Below the pieces are notes generated by a model. The model ran no database searches. It was not told the origin of the DNA and was given only the letters and a program-made list of their open reading frames with translations. DNA of 64,000 nt. Origin: Pseudomonadota bacterium (lineage in GTDB: Bacteria > Pseudomonadota > Alphaproteobacteria > Caulobacterales > Caulobacteraceae). A program made the translations under genes and the position numbers. Each line of letters opens with the position of its first letter. Position 1 is the stretch's first letter. The stretch spans positions 186,001-250,000 of the forward strand of contig JAFECT010000002.1 in NCBI GenBank assembly GCA_018241995.1, read 5' to 3'. Shown here piece by piece: positions 1 to 9,353 of the stretch.

Positions 1-2
1 GT

Positions 3-611
3 GGCTTAGGCCAATCTATCTCAGACGTAGATACACTTAACATTATTAGCGAGTTTCACTTTACCATAGATGAAGCGCGCGTGCGTGCGGATCCAGATTA
101 CTTTAGGTCCCGCGCCGATCCGGGACCTATGCGCCTCGCAGAAATTATCGAGGAGTGTGCATTTTGGTCCGCGAATATACATCGGACGGCGGGGATAATC
201 CTAGCCACCGGCTTTGGCGGGTTCATATTAGTTCTCGCGATTGCAATAATTGTGGCGTTGCCATACGGTTCCCAATTGCCAACGATATTCATGACTCGCG
301 TCGCTTTGGGCGTTTTGGTCTTTCTATTGTCATCTGACATGTTGGGCGCAGCTTGTAGACATTTTCTGGCTTCTTCCACTACGAACGACATCGTTCGCCG
401 TATCGCAGAAGCGCGAGTCAAGGAGTTCCCGCTCTCGGACGTGTTGCTGGCTATGGCTGACTATAACGCTTCAATGGAGGGAGCCCCAGTACCGTTAAAT
501 ATAATCTATCGTGCAAAACGTGACCGTCTACGCACTCTTTGGATGTCGTATGCCGAAGTCGCATCTAGCACAGGCCATCCCGTTCCGGCATCTGAACAAA
601 AACAGTCTTAG
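3..611 (+). CDS. Two-TM membrane protein (SLATT-like effector candidate), 5' end outside window
   Basis: The frame is open to the window edge: 26 codons upstream of the first in-window start (GTG at 81) read as ordinary protein, so the true start lies to the left. Counting from GTG 81, residues about 37-60 and 68-91 form two hydrophobic helices, followed by a soluble helical tail rich in Arg/Lys. The tail has a Pro-containing stretch (APVPLNIIYRAKR) before a basic helix, which resembles the end of SLATT-type 2TM proteins; that is a resemblance, not a proven assignment. The stop lies 11 bases before the reverse transcriptase start, on the same strand, so the two are probably one operon. Codons such as ATA, TTA and AGG are common here and rare in the rest of the window, which suggests transfer. 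SLATT proteins are predicted pore-forming effectors in defence systems; that role is inferred here. Confidence 0.7.
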   Translation, partial: GLGQSISDVDTLNIISEFHFTIDEARVRADPDYFRSRADPGPMRLAEIIEECAFWSANIHRTAGIILATGFGGFILVLAIAIIVALPYGSQLPTIFMTRVALGVLVFLLSSDMLGAACRHFLASSTTNDIVRRIAEARVKEFPLSDVLLAMADYNASMEGAPVPLNIIYRAKRDRLRTLWMSYAEVASSTGHPVPASEQKQS

Positions 612-622
612 AACAGTCAATC

Positions 623-2221
623 ATGCTCGCGACGAAATCAAGGCGGCTCAAGCGCTTTCTGGAGGCTGGCTACTTACCGAAAGAACTTCCGCCGGTATTC
701 GTCTCTTCGACATTTGCCAGAAATCGTAAATCTCTACTCGCAGCGTGGCCCAACGCGCACCTGGACCAGTGGAAAAGCGTTCCGGAGCCATTCTCCATTC
801 CAAAAGCAGGACATTCTCGACGGACTCTTTCGCTCCTGAATCCGATAAGCCACTACAAAGTTGCGGAAATTATCGCGGCGGAGTGGACGTCAATAAAGCG
901 ACACATCCGCACGTCGCGATTCACGGAATTTTCTCCGATAATAGATTTTTTAGGTGACAGGGCCCTTGTTCCTCCAAACCATCTGGAACTCGATAAGAGG
1001 CGCGCGCGGATTCGCGCTGCTCATCCGCGGGCTCTCTATTCAGATATTTTGCGTTTTTACCCCTCTATCTACACACACTCGATCCCGTGGGCCATGCACG
1101 GCAAAGCCTGGGCAAAGCAGAATCTGAACAGTGCGGCCCTACGAAATAGTATCGGCGGTCGTCTTGACCGCGCAATTAGGCAGGCGCAAGACAATCAAAC
1201 CATAGGAATTCCCATTGGTCCCGACACGTCGAGAGTTGTCGCCGAGCTTATTGCCGTCGCCGTGGATGTACGACTAGCCGCCGACCTACCGAGTGCGTAT
1301 GGCGTCCGTTATGTCGATGATTATTTCATCGGTGTTAAATCCGGGCAGTCGGACGATGCTGTCGCTTCCTTGCTTGGTACTGCACTCCGTCATTTTGAAC
1401 TTGACATAAATTCCGCAAAGACCTCAAGCGACGACGCTGGCCAGGGCGAACGACCGTCATGGGCACGGCGCATTCAGACCGTTGAATTTAGGCACTATCG
1501 CGCCGAGTTGTCTCTTCGTGATTATTTTGATGAGGTGGTCTCGCTATATTGCGATGGCAGGCAGGACGCCGTCGTCAAATATGGGGTTAAACGTTCTAGA
1601 CTGTTCGCGATCCCAGAGCCCGCCATCCCATACTACATAGATCGACTGACTCATTTGGCGCGTATTTGTCCTGCATCTTTGCCCGCAGCTGTGCAAACTA
1701 TTCTGGACCGCGCTAGCAGGAATCGGGCGATAGATTATTCACATCTCCGGTCTTTCATCGTTGAGCTGATATCTGAAATGGCCCCGCTTCAACGCGCGTT
1801 TGAGGTGGTATGGCTGCTGTTCTTGGCGCGCGGACTAGGTTTGACTCTGCGCAGAGACGAGCTTGACCCGGTCTTTAAGATGGACAGCAGTCCGTGCGCC
1901 CTTCTTGTGATGGACCTGGATCGGATAGGTTTGGTAGACGGCGGCGTCGAGCAGAGGCATTGGCTTTCGTGCGCAAACAACGACGGACTCGCAGGGCCAA
2001 TGTGGCTGCTCGCGTATGAGGCTGAGAGGAAGGGCTGGTGGGACCCTGCCCCTAACTCTTATGTTTCCACCCACCCGCTATTTGGACCAATGCTTGCGCG
2101 AGGTATATCGTTCTATGAGGAGCGTAGAAATGTACGAACCACTCAGGCGGAACTACTGAGTTTGCTGCTTTCGCGGCGCCGCTACAATGCACTATTTAAC
2201 GACTTAGAAGATTATTTGTGA
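623..2221 (+). CDS. Abi/UG-type reverse transcriptase (defence-associated RT candidate)
   Basis: 532 aa. RT motifs are visible in order: a fingers segment with RRTLSLLNPISHYK (about 66-79); motif A SDILRFYPSIYTHSIPW with Asp141; a GIPIG motif at 195-199 followed by DTSRVVAEL; the catalytic YVDD at 230-233; then LDINSAKT (260-267). The SIYTHSIPW wording and an IPIG rather than PQG motif are typical of the Abi/unknown-group RTs rather than group II intron, retron or DGR enzymes. About residues 285-532 form a helical C-terminal region with no recognised catalytic motif, as in AbiA/AbiK/UG enzymes with alpha-repeat tails. The ATG at 623 follows the 2TM gene by 11 bases and has no clear Shine-Dalgarno. 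AT-leaning codon use sets it apart from lepA, which converges on it 19 bases downstream. The exact UG/DRT subgroup cannot be named without a phylogeny. Confidence 0.88.
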   Translation: MLATKSRRLKRFLEAGYLPKELPPVFVSSTFARNRKSLLAAWPNAHLDQWKSVPEPFSIPKAGHSRRTLSLLNPISHYKVAEIIAAEWTSIKRHIRTSRFTEFSPIIDFLGDRALVPPNHLELDKRRARIRAAHPRALYSDILRFYPSIYTHSIPWAMHGKAWAKQNLNSAALRNSIGGRLDRAIRQAQDNQTIGIPIGPDTSRVVAELIAVAVDVRLAADLPSAYGVRYVDDYFIGVKSGQSDDAVASLLGTALRHFELDINSAKTSSDDAGQGERPSWARRIQTVEFRHYRAELSLRDYFDEVVSLYCDGRQDAVVKYGVKRSRLFAIPEPAIPYYIDRLTHLARICPASLPAAVQTILDRASRNRAIDYSHLRSFIVELISEMAPLQRAFEVVWLLFLARGLGLTLRRDELDPVFKMDSSPCALLVMDLDRIGLVDGGVEQRHWLSCANNDGLAGPMWLLAYEAERKGWWDPAPNSYVSTHPLFGPMLARGISFYEERRNVRTTQAELLSLLLSRRRYNALFNDLEDYL

Positions 2222-2240
2222 CGCGGTCTGCACCCGACCC

Positions 2241-4046
2241 TCAATCCTCGTCCATCTTCAGCGCCGCGATGAAGGCTTCCTGCGGGATTTCCACTTTCCC
2301 GAACTGGCGCATCCGCTTCTTGCCCTCTTTCTGCTTCTCGAGGAGCTTCTTCTTGCGGGTGGCGTCGCCGCCGTAGCACTTGGCGGTCACGTCCTTGCGC
2401 AGCGCGCGCACGGTTTCGCGGGCGATGATCTTGCCGCCGATCGCCGCCTGGATGGGGATCTGGAACATGTGCGGGGGGATCAGCTCCTTCATCTTCTCGA
2501 CCATGGCCCGGCCGCGGGTCTCGGCGCGGCCGCGGTGGACCAGCATGCCCAGCGCGTCGACGGGCTCGGCGTTGACCAGGATCTGCATCTTCACCAGGTC
2601 GCCCTGGCGGTAGCCGATCATCTCGTAGTCGAAGGAGGCGTAGCCCTTCGAGATCGACTTCAGCCGGTCGTAGAAGTCGAACACCACCTCGTTCAGGGGC
2701 AGGTCGTAGACCACCATGGCGCGGGAGCCGACGTAGGACAGTTCGCGCTGCTCGCCGCGGCGGTCCTGGCACAGCTTGATCACCGCGCCGAGGTATTCGT
2801 CCGGCGTGAAGATGGTGGCCTTGATCCAGGGCTCGGCGATGGTGTCGACCTTGACCGGGTCGGGCATGTCGGCCGGGTTGTGCAGCTCGATCTCGGTCTT
2901 GTTGGTCAGGCCGATGCGATAGACCACCGAGGGCGCGGTCGCGATCAGGTCGAGGTTGAACTCGCGGCTCAGGCGCTCCTGGATGATCTCCAGGTGCAGT
3001 AGTCCCAGGAAACCGCAGCGGAAGCCGAAGCCCAGGGCCGCCGAGGTCTCCATCTCATAGGTGAAGGAGGCATCGTTCAGCTTCAGCCGGCCGATGGCGT
3101 TCCTCAGGTCCTCGAAGTCGGCCGCGTCCACCGGGAACAGGCCGCAGAACACGACGGACTGCACCTCCTTGAACCCGGGCAGGGCCTGGGCGGTGGGCTT
3201 CTTCTCGTCGGTGATGGTGTCGCCGACCGCGGCGTCGGCCACCAGCTTGATCTGGCCGGTGAAATAGCCGACCTCCCCGGCGTTCAGGCTGTCGACCGGG
3301 GTGGCCTTGGGGTGGAACACGCCCACGGTGTCGACCTTATAGGTCGCGCCGGTCTGCATCATCTTGATCTGCTGGCCGGGCTTCAGCTGGCCGTCGATCA
3401 CCCGGATCAGGACCACCACGCCGAGGTAGACGTCGTACCAGGCGTCGACCAGCAGTGCCTTCAGCGGGGCCGAGGGATCGCCCTTGGGCGCGGGCAGGCG
3501 GGTGACCACGGCCTCCAGCACATCCTCGATGCCCAGGCCCGACTTGGCCGAGCATTCCACGGCGTCGGACGCGTCGATGCCGATCACGTCCTCGATCTGC
3601 TGGCGCACGCGGGCGGGCTCGGCGGCCGGCAGGTCGATCTTGTTCAGGACCGGCACGATTTCGTGGTTGTTCTCGATGGCCTGATAGACGTTGGCCAGGG
3701 TCTGGGCCTCGACCCCTTGCGAGGCGTCCACCACCAGGATCGAGCCCTCACAGGCGGCGAGGCTGCGCGAGACCTCGTAGGCGAAGTCGACGTGGCCCGG
3801 CGTGTCCATCAGGTTCAGGACATAGGTCTGCCCGTCCTTGGCCTTGTAGTTCAGACGCACGGTCTGGGCCTTGATGGTGATCCCGCGCTCGCGCTCGATC
3901 TCCATGTTGTCGAGCACCTGCTCGGTCATCTCGCGCGCGGTCAGGCCGCCCGTGAACTGGATCAGGCGGTCGGAGAGCGTCGATTTCCCATGGTCGATGT
4001 GGGCGACGATGGAGAAATTGCGGATCTGGGAAAGAGGCGTGGTCAT
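2241..4046 (-). CDS. lepA: Elongation factor 4 (LepA), ribosome back-translocating GTPase
   Basis: 601 aa, the usual family length. The N-terminus has the GTPase motifs AHIDHGKST (G1), [10 protein letters not shown] (switch), DTPGHVDF (G3) and NKIDLP (G4). EF-G-like domains follow, then the LepA-specific C-terminus with [19 protein letters not shown], the basic tail that enters the peptidyl transferase centre. Cytosolic translation factor active under ionic or cold stress. It converges with the RT gene, so the native chromosome resumes within about 20 bases of the accessory patch. No intrinsic terminator is visible between them. Confidence 0.97.
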   Translation of the reverse strand: MTTPLSQIRNFSIVAHIDHGKSTLSDRLIQFTGGLTAREMTEQVLDNMEIERERGITIKAQTVRLNYKAKDGQTYVLNLMDTPGHVDFAYEVSRSLAACEGSILVVDASQGVEAQTLANVYQAIENNHEIVPVLNKIDLPAAEPARVRQQIEDVIGIDASDAVECSAKSGLGIEDVLEAVVTRLPAPKGDPSAPLKALLVDAWYDVYLGVVVLIRVIDGQLKPGQQIKMMQTGATYKVDTVGVFHPKATPVDSLNAGEVGYFTGQIKLVADAAVGDTITDEKKPTAQALPGFKEVQSVVFCGLFPVDAADFEDLRNAIGRLKLNDASFTYEMETSAALGFGFRCGFLGLLHLEIIQERLSREFNLDLIATAPSVVYRIGLTNKTEIELHNPADMPDPVKVDTIAEPWIKATIFTPDEYLGAVIKLCQDRRGEQRELSYVGSRAMVVYDLPLNEVVFDFYDRLKSISKGYASFDYEMIGYRQGDLVKMQILVNAEPVDALGMLVHRGRAETRGRAMVEKMKELIPPHMFQIPIQAAIGGKIIARETVRALRKDVTAKCYGGDATRKKKLLEKQKEGKKRMRQFGKVEIPQEAFIAALKMDED

Positions 4047-4372
4047 CAGGGCGCTGCGCCTAGCACGCTAAGGCATTAGCGCCAAGCTGAGGCGGGGTCG
4101 CGGCCTGATAGAGAGAGGAAACCACGAACCTCACGAACCACACGAACGAGGCCTTCGGCCTCAAGACGAAACCTCCCCCGGCGTCGGCGGCCGCGAGAGC
4201 GATCTTCCAGCCTGTTCGTGTGGTTCGTGAGGTTCGTGGTTCAAAGACCTTCGCCTGCCGCGGCGTGCGGTCAGCCGATTTGCCGCGCCCGCTCTCCCGC
4301 GCTCGCCGCAAATGAGCCAAACTGGCGTCGCAGCTTGGCGTTCGATTCGCCTCTCGGGAGAGCCAGAGCCTC
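4047..4372. other. Intergenic region between lepA and eipA
   Basis: 326 bases separating two divergent genes. It holds the long inverted repeat described separately at 4121-4240 and must carry both promoters. No convincing housekeeping -35/-10 pair, CtrA box or RNA gene was recognised. An open frame on the minus strand across it is interrupted in sense by the repeat and has no protein-like character. Confidence 0.6.
4121..4240. repeat. Long perfect inverted repeat with internal hairpin
   Basis: Two 27-base arms, 4121-4147 and 4214-4240, are exact reverse complements. Each arm is itself built from repeats of the 7-mer ACGAACC (or GGTTCGT on the other arm). The 66-base centre begins with a small hairpin, GAGGCC TTC GGCCTC (4148-4162). 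The layout matches a REP/MITE-like mobile intergenic element or a very stable RNA stem. No terminal target duplication was recognised and there is no transposase nearby. Confidence 0.75.
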
Positions 4373-4954
4373 ATGATCCGTCGCCGCACCCTGATCCTGT
4401 CTTCGCTCGCCGCCGCCGCGGCCGGGCCCGCGCTCGCCGACGATTCCCGGCCCAGCGACCGCCCGCGTCCCTACACCAAGGAGGAGATCGTCCACGCCGG
4501 CTCGGATTTCCTGGGCGTGACGGCAGAGGCCATCGGCGGCGCCATCGAGCATGTGTTCAAGGACAACAGCGGTCGCCCGACCGCCTATATCGCCGGGACC
4601 GAGGGCTCCGGCGCCATCGGCGTGGGCGCGCGCTACGGCAAGGGCCTGCTCTACACCAAGGGCGAGGAGAAGCCGCGCCAGGTCTATTGGCAGGGGCCGT
4701 CCATCGGCTTCGACACCGGCGGCAACGCCTCGCGCGTGTTCACCCTGTGCTACGGCCTGGACGACATCGAGCGCATCTACCAGCGCTTCCCCGGCGTCGA
4801 GGGCTCGGCCTATCTGGTGGGCGGCCTGGGCGTGAACTACCAGCGCGCCGACGACATCACCCTGGCCCCGATCCGCGCGGGCGTGGGGCTGAGGCTGGGC
4901 GCGAACGTGGGCTACCTGTCCTACTCGAAGAAGCGGCACATCATCCCACTCTAA
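4373..4954 (+). CDS. eipA: EipA/DUF1134 periplasmic envelope-integrity protein
   Basis: 193 aa. A signal peptide (MIRRRTLILSSLAAAAAGPALA) is followed by a DUF1134 domain over about residues 45-190, with its glycine-rich beta segments (GTEGSGAIGVGARYGKG, FDTGGNASRVFTLCYG, VGGLGVNYQ). DUF1134 proteins form a small beta-barrel in the periplasm; the Brucella member EipA is needed for normal cell envelope integrity. The family assignment is from sequence resemblance, the role from the family. It stands alone between divergent lepA and convergent pheT. Confidence 0.85.
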   Translation: MIRRRTLILSSLAAAAAGPALADDSRPSDRPRPYTKEEIVHAGSDFLGVTAEAIGGAIEHVFKDNSGRPTAYIAGTEGSGAIGVGARYGKGLLYTKGEEKPRQVYWQGPSIGFDTGGNASRVFTLCYGLDDIERIYQRFPGVEGSAYLVGGLGVNYQRADDITLAPIRAGVGLRLGANVGYLSYSKKRHIIPL

Positions 4955-4960
4955 GTCTTG

Positions 4961-4987
4961 CCTCCCCCCCCCACAAAGGGGGGAAGG
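4961..4987. terminator. C-tract/G-tract hairpin between convergent eipA and pheT
   Basis: A run of ten C residues is separated by a short ACAAA loop from GGGGGGAAGG, giving a stem of about 9-10 bp just past the eipA stop and ahead of the pheT stop. There is no U tract on either side, so termination is only likely because of the position. Confidence 0.4.
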
Positions 4988-4992
4988 ATCGA

Positions 4993-7392
4993 TCAGCTCC
5001 TGAGCTTCGCTCCCAGCTTCTCCGCCGCCGCCACGACCTTGGCCGAGAGCGCCTCGATCTCCGCGTCGGTGAGCGTCTTCTCCCGCGGCTGGATGGTGAC
5101 CTCCAGGGCCAGGGACTTCATCCCCTCAGGGACGCCCGGGCCGACATAGAGGTCGAACACGCGCACGCTGTCGATCAGGGCCTTGTCGGCGCCCGCCACC
5201 GCACGGACCAGGTCGCCGGCCGGCTTGTCGGCTTCGACCAGGAAGGCGAAGTCGCGGCTCAGCGGCATCAGCGGCGAAAGCTGGATCGCCGGCTTGGTCT
5301 TGGTCGTCTTCTTCTTGGGCTCGGGCAGATAGTCCAGCACCAGCTCGAAGGCCACGACCGGGCCATCCACGTCCAGGTCCTTGAGCACCGAGGGGTGGAT
5401 TTCGCCGAACTCTGCCATCACCTGCTTGGGCCCCAGCTGCAGCCGCGCGGATCGGCCCGGCCGCCACCAGGGCGAGGTTCCGGTCTGCACGAGCTGCAGC
5501 GAAGCGGTCGGCCCCCCCAGCTCGTCGAGCAGGGCCATCAGCTCGCCCTTCAGTTCGAACAGGGCGTCCCGGTCGGGCGTCTTGGACTGGGCGTCCCAGC
5601 GCCGCGGCGGGTGCGGCGCGACGATGGCGGTCACCACGGTGCGCTGATCGGTCGGCCCGTCGCCGAGATAGATCGGGCCGATCTCATAGAGGGCCACGTC
5701 GGGGAAGCCGCCCTTGCCGTTGCGGCCCGCCGCCTCGATCAGGCCCGGCAGGGCCGAGGGCCGCATGCAGTTCAGCTCCGCCGCGATGGGGTTCTCCAGC
5801 ACCAGGGCCTCGGCCCCGCCGCCGAAGCGCTCCGCATGCTCGCGCGGGATGAACGACCAGGTCACGGCCTCCTTGAAGCCTGCTGCCGCCAGGGCCCGGC
5901 GTGCGGCGCGCACGCGCACCTGCAGCGGGTTCAGCACGCCCGAGGCGCGCGCCGTCGTGCCAGGCAGCGGCGTCGATGGCAGGGCGTCGAAGCCGACGAT
6001 GCGCGCCACCTCCTCGACCAGGTCGGCCTTGCCCTCCACGTCGCGGCGCCACGAAGGCGGCTGCACGCGCACCTTCGCGCCCGACCCTCTGATCTCGAAG
6101 CCGAGGCGCGTCAGGACCTCCAGCACGCCCTCGCGCCCGATCGACAGGCCCGAGAGCTGGTGCACGTACTGGGGATCGAAGTCGAAGGCGGCCGGGGGCT
6201 CCGGCGCCTTGCCGGCCAAGGTCACCTCGGACGGCTCGCCGCCGCAGAAATCGAGGATCAGGCGCGTGGCCAGCTCGATGCCCGGGACCAGGGATTGCGG
6301 ATCGACCGTGCGGGCGAAGCGATAGCCGGCGTCGGAGTTGATGCCGGTCGCGCGCACCGTCTGGGCGGTGCGGATCGGGTCGAACCAGGCGCTCTCGATG
6401 AAGACGTCGGTGGTGGTCTCGTCACAGCCGGTGGTCTCGCCGCCCATGACGCCGCCGAGGCCGATGGCGCCGGAGCCGTCGGCGATCACGCACATCTCAG
6501 GGGTCAGCTCGTATTCGCGCCCGTCCAGCGCCAGGAACTTCTCGCCCTCGCGGCCCAGGCGCGCCTCGATGAAGCCGCCCTGCAGCTTCTTCAGGTCATA
6601 GACGTGCAGCGGCCGGGCGCGGTCATAGGCGACCAGGTTGGTGACGTCGACGAGGGCGGAGATGGGCCGAAGGCCGATGGCCTTCAGCCGGTCCTGCACC
6701 CACTTGGGCGAGGGACCGTTCTTAACGCCGCGGATCACCCGTCCGGCGAACACCGGGCAGGCCTCGGACGCGGGCAGGCGGATTTCCACCGGATTGGCGA
6801 ACTTGCCGCCGATGGGCGCGATCGACAGGTCCTTCAGTTTGCCCAGGCCCGTGGCGCCCAGGTCGCGAGCGATCCCGGCCACGCCCAGCCAGTCGGGGCG
6901 GTTGGGCGTCACCTCGAAGTCGATGGCGGGCTCGGACGCGAACACCTGGGCGGCGGGCACGCCGACGGCCCAGCTGTCGTCCAGCTCCAGGATGCCGTCG
7001 GCCTCGACGCTGAGTTCAAGCTCGGCGCCGGAGCACAGCATGCCGTTCGACACCACGCCGCGCACCGGCCGCGCCTCCAGGGTGATGCCGGAGCCGGGGA
7101 TATAGGCCCCCAGCGGCGCATAGATCGTGGTCAGGCCCGCGCGCGCGTTCGGCGCGCCGCAGACGATCTCCTTGCGGCCGTCCACGGTATCGACCTGGCA
7201 GACCCGCAGCCGGTCGGCGTTCGGGTGCTGCACGGCCTCGACGATCTTGGCGACGGTGAAGGCTTTCAGCTTGGCGCCCGTGTCGATGACCTCCTCGACC
7301 TCGAGGCCGGCCATGGTCATGGCCTCGGCCACCGCGTCGATGCCGGCGTCAGTGTCCAGGTGATCCTTGAGCCAGGAGAGGGTGAATTTCAT
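4993..7392 (-). CDS. pheT: Phenylalanine--tRNA ligase beta subunit
   Basis: 799 aa, full length for the bacterial beta subunit. Begins [12 protein letters not shown], typical of the family. Domains in order: EMAPII-like tRNA-binding domain (about 40-150), B3/B4 editing region (about 210-375), B5 domain (about 400-475), catalytic-like core, and a C-terminal FDX-ACB anticodon-binding domain starting near [13 protein letters not shown] (about 705-799). It forms the alpha2beta2 enzyme with PheS, whose gene lies 52 bases upstream on the same strand. A long antisense open frame over this gene is a GC-driven shadow. Confidence 0.97.
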   Translation of the reverse strand: MKFTLSWLKDHLDTDAGIDAVAEAMTMAGLEVEEVIDTGAKLKAFTVAKIVEAVQHPNADRLRVCQVDTVDGRKEIVCGAPNARAGLTTIYAPLGAYIPGSGITLEARPVRGVVSNGMLCSGAELELSVEADGILELDDSWAVGVPAAQVFASEPAIDFEVTPNRPDWLGVAGIARDLGATGLGKLKDLSIAPIGGKFANPVEIRLPASEACPVFAGRVIRGVKNGPSPKWVQDRLKAIGLRPISALVDVTNLVAYDRARPLHVYDLKKLQGGFIEARLGREGEKFLALDGREYELTPEMCVIADGSGAIGLGGVMGGETTGCDETTTDVFIESAWFDPIRTAQTVRATGINSDAGYRFARTVDPQSLVPGIELATRLILDFCGGEPSEVTLAGKAPEPPAAFDFDPQYVHQLSGLSIGREGVLEVLTRLGFEIRGSGAKVRVQPPSWRRDVEGKADLVEEVARIVGFDALPSTPLPGTTARASGVLNPLQVRVRAARRALAAAGFKEAVTWSFIPREHAERFGGGAEALVLENPIAAELNCMRPSALPGLIEAAGRNGKGGFPDVALYEIGPIYLGDGPTDQRTVVTAIVAPHPPRRWDAQSKTPDRDALFELKGELMALLDELGGPTASLQLVQTGTSPWWRPGRSARLQLGPKQVMAEFGEIHPSVLKDLDVDGPVVAFELVLDYLPEPKKKTTKTKPAIQLSPLMPLSRDFAFLVEADKPAGDLVRAVAGADKALIDSVRVFDLYVGPGVPEGMKSLALEVTIQPREKTLTDAEIEALSAKVVAAAEKLGAKLRS

Positions 7393-7444
7393 CGGTTCGT
7401 TCCAGAAATCTTAGAGGGGCGAGCGGCGGCGCGAGGCGGCCGCG

Positions 7445-8518
7445 TCAGCTCAGCCCGGAAGCGGGATTGGGCGCCTGGGTGGCGCTGAAGCCGTAGTGCT
7501 CCAGCCAGCGGACGTCGCTGGCGAACATGTCTCTGAGGTCCGGCATGCCGTACTTCAGCATCCCCATGCGGTCGACGCCGAGGCCGAAGGCGAAGCCCTG
7601 CCAGACGTCCGGATCGATGCCGCATTGGCGCAGCACGTTCGGGTGCACCATCCCGCAGCCGAGGATTTCCAACCAGTCGTCGCCCTGGCCGATCTTCACC
7701 TCGCCGCCGGAGCGGTCGCAGCGTACGTCCATCTCCGCCGAGGGTTCGGTGAAGGGGAAGTGGTGCGGGCGGAAGCGCGTGGTTACCGCGTCGGTCTCGA
7801 AGAAGCGAGCGACGAAGGTTTCCAGGGTCCATTTCAGGTGGCCCATGTGGATGCCCTTGTCGATCACCAGGCCCTCAATCTGGTGGAACATCGGCGTGTG
7901 GGTCTGATCCGAGTCACAGCGGAACACGCGCCCGGGCGCGACGATGCGGATAGGCGGCTCCTGCGACTGCATGGTGCGCACCTGCACGGGGCTGGTGTGG
8001 GTGCGGAGCAAGCGACGCTCCCCGTCGGCGCCGGGCTTGAAGAAGAAGGTGTCGTGCATCTCCCGCGCCGGGTGCTTGGGCGGGAAGTTCAGGGCGGTGA
8101 AATTGTGCCAGTCGTCCTCGATGTCCGGACCCTCGGCCACCGCGAAGCCCATCTCGGCGAAGACGGCGATCAGCTCGTCCATCACCTGCATGGTCGGGTG
8201 CACCGCACCCTTGCGCCGGGGTGGCGCGGGCAGGCTGAGGTCCACGCGCCCGGCCAGCAGCCTGGCCTCCAGCTCCACGGCCTCCAGCCCGGCCTTCTTG
8301 GCGTTGAGCGCGGCCGAGATGCGGTCGCGCAGCCCGTTGATCAGGGGGCCCTTCTCGCGCCGCTCATCCGGGCTCATGGCGCCCATGGACTTCAGCAGGC
8401 CCGAGATCGACCCCTGCTTGCCCAGCGCCGCCACGCGCACGGCTTCGAGCGCCGCCACGTCGTTCGCGGCGGCGATGGCCTGGGTCAGTTCGGCTTCGAG
8501 AGCGTTCAGATCGGTCAT
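7445..8518 (-). CDS. pheS: Phenylalanine--tRNA ligase alpha subunit
   Basis: 357 aa. An N-terminal coiled-coil region (about 1-90) precedes the class II synthetase core, with [21 protein letters not shown] (motif 1/2 region), [12 protein letters not shown], and the motif 3 stretch [20 protein letters not shown] near the C-terminus. It charges tRNA-Phe together with PheT. Transcribed after rpmI-rplT on the same strand, as in many bacteria; a terminator-like hairpin separates it from rplT. Confidence 0.97.
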   Translation of the reverse strand: MTDLNALEAELTQAIAAANDVAALEAVRVAALGKQGSISGLLKSMGAMSPDERREKGPLINGLRDRISAALNAKKAGLEAVELEARLLAGRVDLSLPAPPRRKGAVHPTMQVMDELIAVFAEMGFAVAEGPDIEDDWHNFTALNFPPKHPAREMHDTFFFKPGADGERRLLRTHTSPVQVRTMQSQEPPIRIVAPGRVFRCDSDQTHTPMFHQIEGLVIDKGIHMGHLKWTLETFVARFFETDAVTTRFRPHHFPFTEPSAEMDVRCDRSGGEVKIGQGDDWLEILGCGMVHPNVLRQCGIDPDVWQGFAFGLGVDRMGMLKYGMPDLRDMFASDVRWLEHYGFSATQAPNPASGLS

Positions 8519-8550
8519 GGCGGGTCGTCTAGCGGGTGTTGGGATGGCGC

Positions 8551-8588
8551 GGAAACGAAAACGCCCTCCCCGGAGGCCGGGAAGGGCG
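8551..8588 (-). terminator. Intrinsic terminator or attenuator between rplT and pheS
   Basis: Read on the minus strand, a 12-bp GC stem with one mismatch (8588-8577 pairing with 8573-8562) closes a 3-base loop and is followed by TTTTCGTTT. It sits between the rplT stop and the pheS start. It may end rpmI-rplT transcripts or attenuate readthrough into pheST. No Phe-rich leader peptide was seen. Confidence 0.75.
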
Positions 8589-8615
8589 CTTCGCTATTTC
8601 AGATGAGCCGAAGGA

Positions 8616-8975
8616 TCAGGCCGCGAGCGCCGCGCGGACCTTTTCGGCGATGGCGGTAAACGCCGCCGGGTCGTTGCCGGCCACGTCGGCCAGCACCTTG
8701 CGGTCCATCTCGATGCCGGCCTTGGCCAGGCCGTGGATGAACTGCGAATAGGTGAAGCCTTCGGTGCGGGCCGCGGCGTTGATGCGCTGGATCCACAGCG
8801 AGCGGAACTGGCGCTTGCGGACGCGACGGTCGCGGTAGGCGTACTGCCCGGCCTTGTCGACGGCGGCCTTGGCGGTGCGGATGGTGTTCTTGCGGCGGCC
8901 GTAGAAGCCCTTGGCCTGCTCCAGAACCTTCTTGTGCTTGGCGTGGGACGTAACGCCCCGTTTGACGCGAGCCAT
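8616..8975 (-). CDS. rplT: Large ribosomal subunit protein bL20
   Basis: 119 aa, very basic. [24 protein letters not shown] at the start and the [16 protein letters not shown] block are diagnostic of L20. It binds 23S rRNA early in 50S assembly and in several bacteria represses its own operon by binding the leader. The gene follows rpmI by 37 bases on the minus strand. Confidence 0.97.
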   Translation of the reverse strand: MARVKRGVTSHAKHKKVLEQAKGFYGRRKNTIRTAKAAVDKAGQYAYRDRRVRKRQFRSLWIQRINAAARTEGFTYSQFIHGLAKAGIEMDRKVLADVAGNDPAAFTAIAEKVRAALAA

Positions 8976-9012
8976 TCTAATTCACCTCGATCTTATCGTG
9001 CTGACGGACGGC

Positions 9013-9219
9013 TCAGTCGCCGTAGGGCATGTAGGACTTGACGATCCGGGCGTCGGCGGCGCCGAGCACGGTGGTCCCACGGTTCTGCCGGATGTACTTG
9101 GCGTTGTGGCTGATCAGGCGGTGCCGCTTGCCCGCCACGCCGCGCTTGAGTTTACCCGTCGCGGTGAATTTGAAGCGCTTTTTGGCGCCCGACTTGGTCT
9201 TGAGCTTGAACTTCGCCAT
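9013..9219 (-). CDS. rpmI: Large ribosomal subunit protein bL35
   Basis: 68 aa. The sequence from [17 protein letters not shown] through [15 protein letters not shown] is the classic L35 signature. First gene of the rpmI-rplT pair. infC, often found upstream, is absent: an MFS gene precedes it, so this unit probably has its own promoter in 9220-9353. Confidence 0.97.
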   Translation of the reverse strand: MAKFKLKTKSGAKKRFKFTATGKLKRGVAGKRHRLISHNAKYIRQNRGTTVLGAADARIVKSYMPYGD

Positions 9220-9260
9220 TTCGCTGCGGGGCGGACCCCGTCCTTCTTGGAAAGCATTAA

Positions 9261-9293
9261 GAGCCGCCCAGGCATGGCAAAGCCCGGCGGCTC
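9261..9293 (-). promoter_or_regulatory. Hairpin in the rpmI leader (L20-type leader or MFS terminator)
   Basis: GAGCCGCC and GGCGGCTC (9261-9268, 9286-9293) form an 8-bp perfect stem with a 17-base loop, 41 bases upstream of the rpmI start on the transcribed strand. It is followed by TTAATGCTTT on the minus strand. It could end the upstream MFS transcript or be part of an autoregulatory L20-binding leader; the sequence alone does not decide. Confidence 0.5.
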
Positions 9294-9353
9294 GAAGCGC
9301 GCGTTCCTACAGGAAGAGGCCTTGGGAGGCAAGGGGCTGGAGTCGCGCGACCC

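Noticed and set aside
623..2221. Retron, diversity-generating element or group II intron for the RT
   Set aside because: No msr/msd-like structure upstream, no template/variable repeats, no maturase or endonuclease domain, and the catalytic loops are of Abi/UG style.
4060..4389. 109-codon minus-strand frame between lepA and eipA
   Set aside because: Runs through the inverted repeat and the eipA start; no protein-like features.
4312..7488. 1058-codon open frame on the plus strand
   Set aside because: Antisense to pheT, with His/Gln/Gly/Arg-rich sequence typical of GC-driven shadows and no domain.
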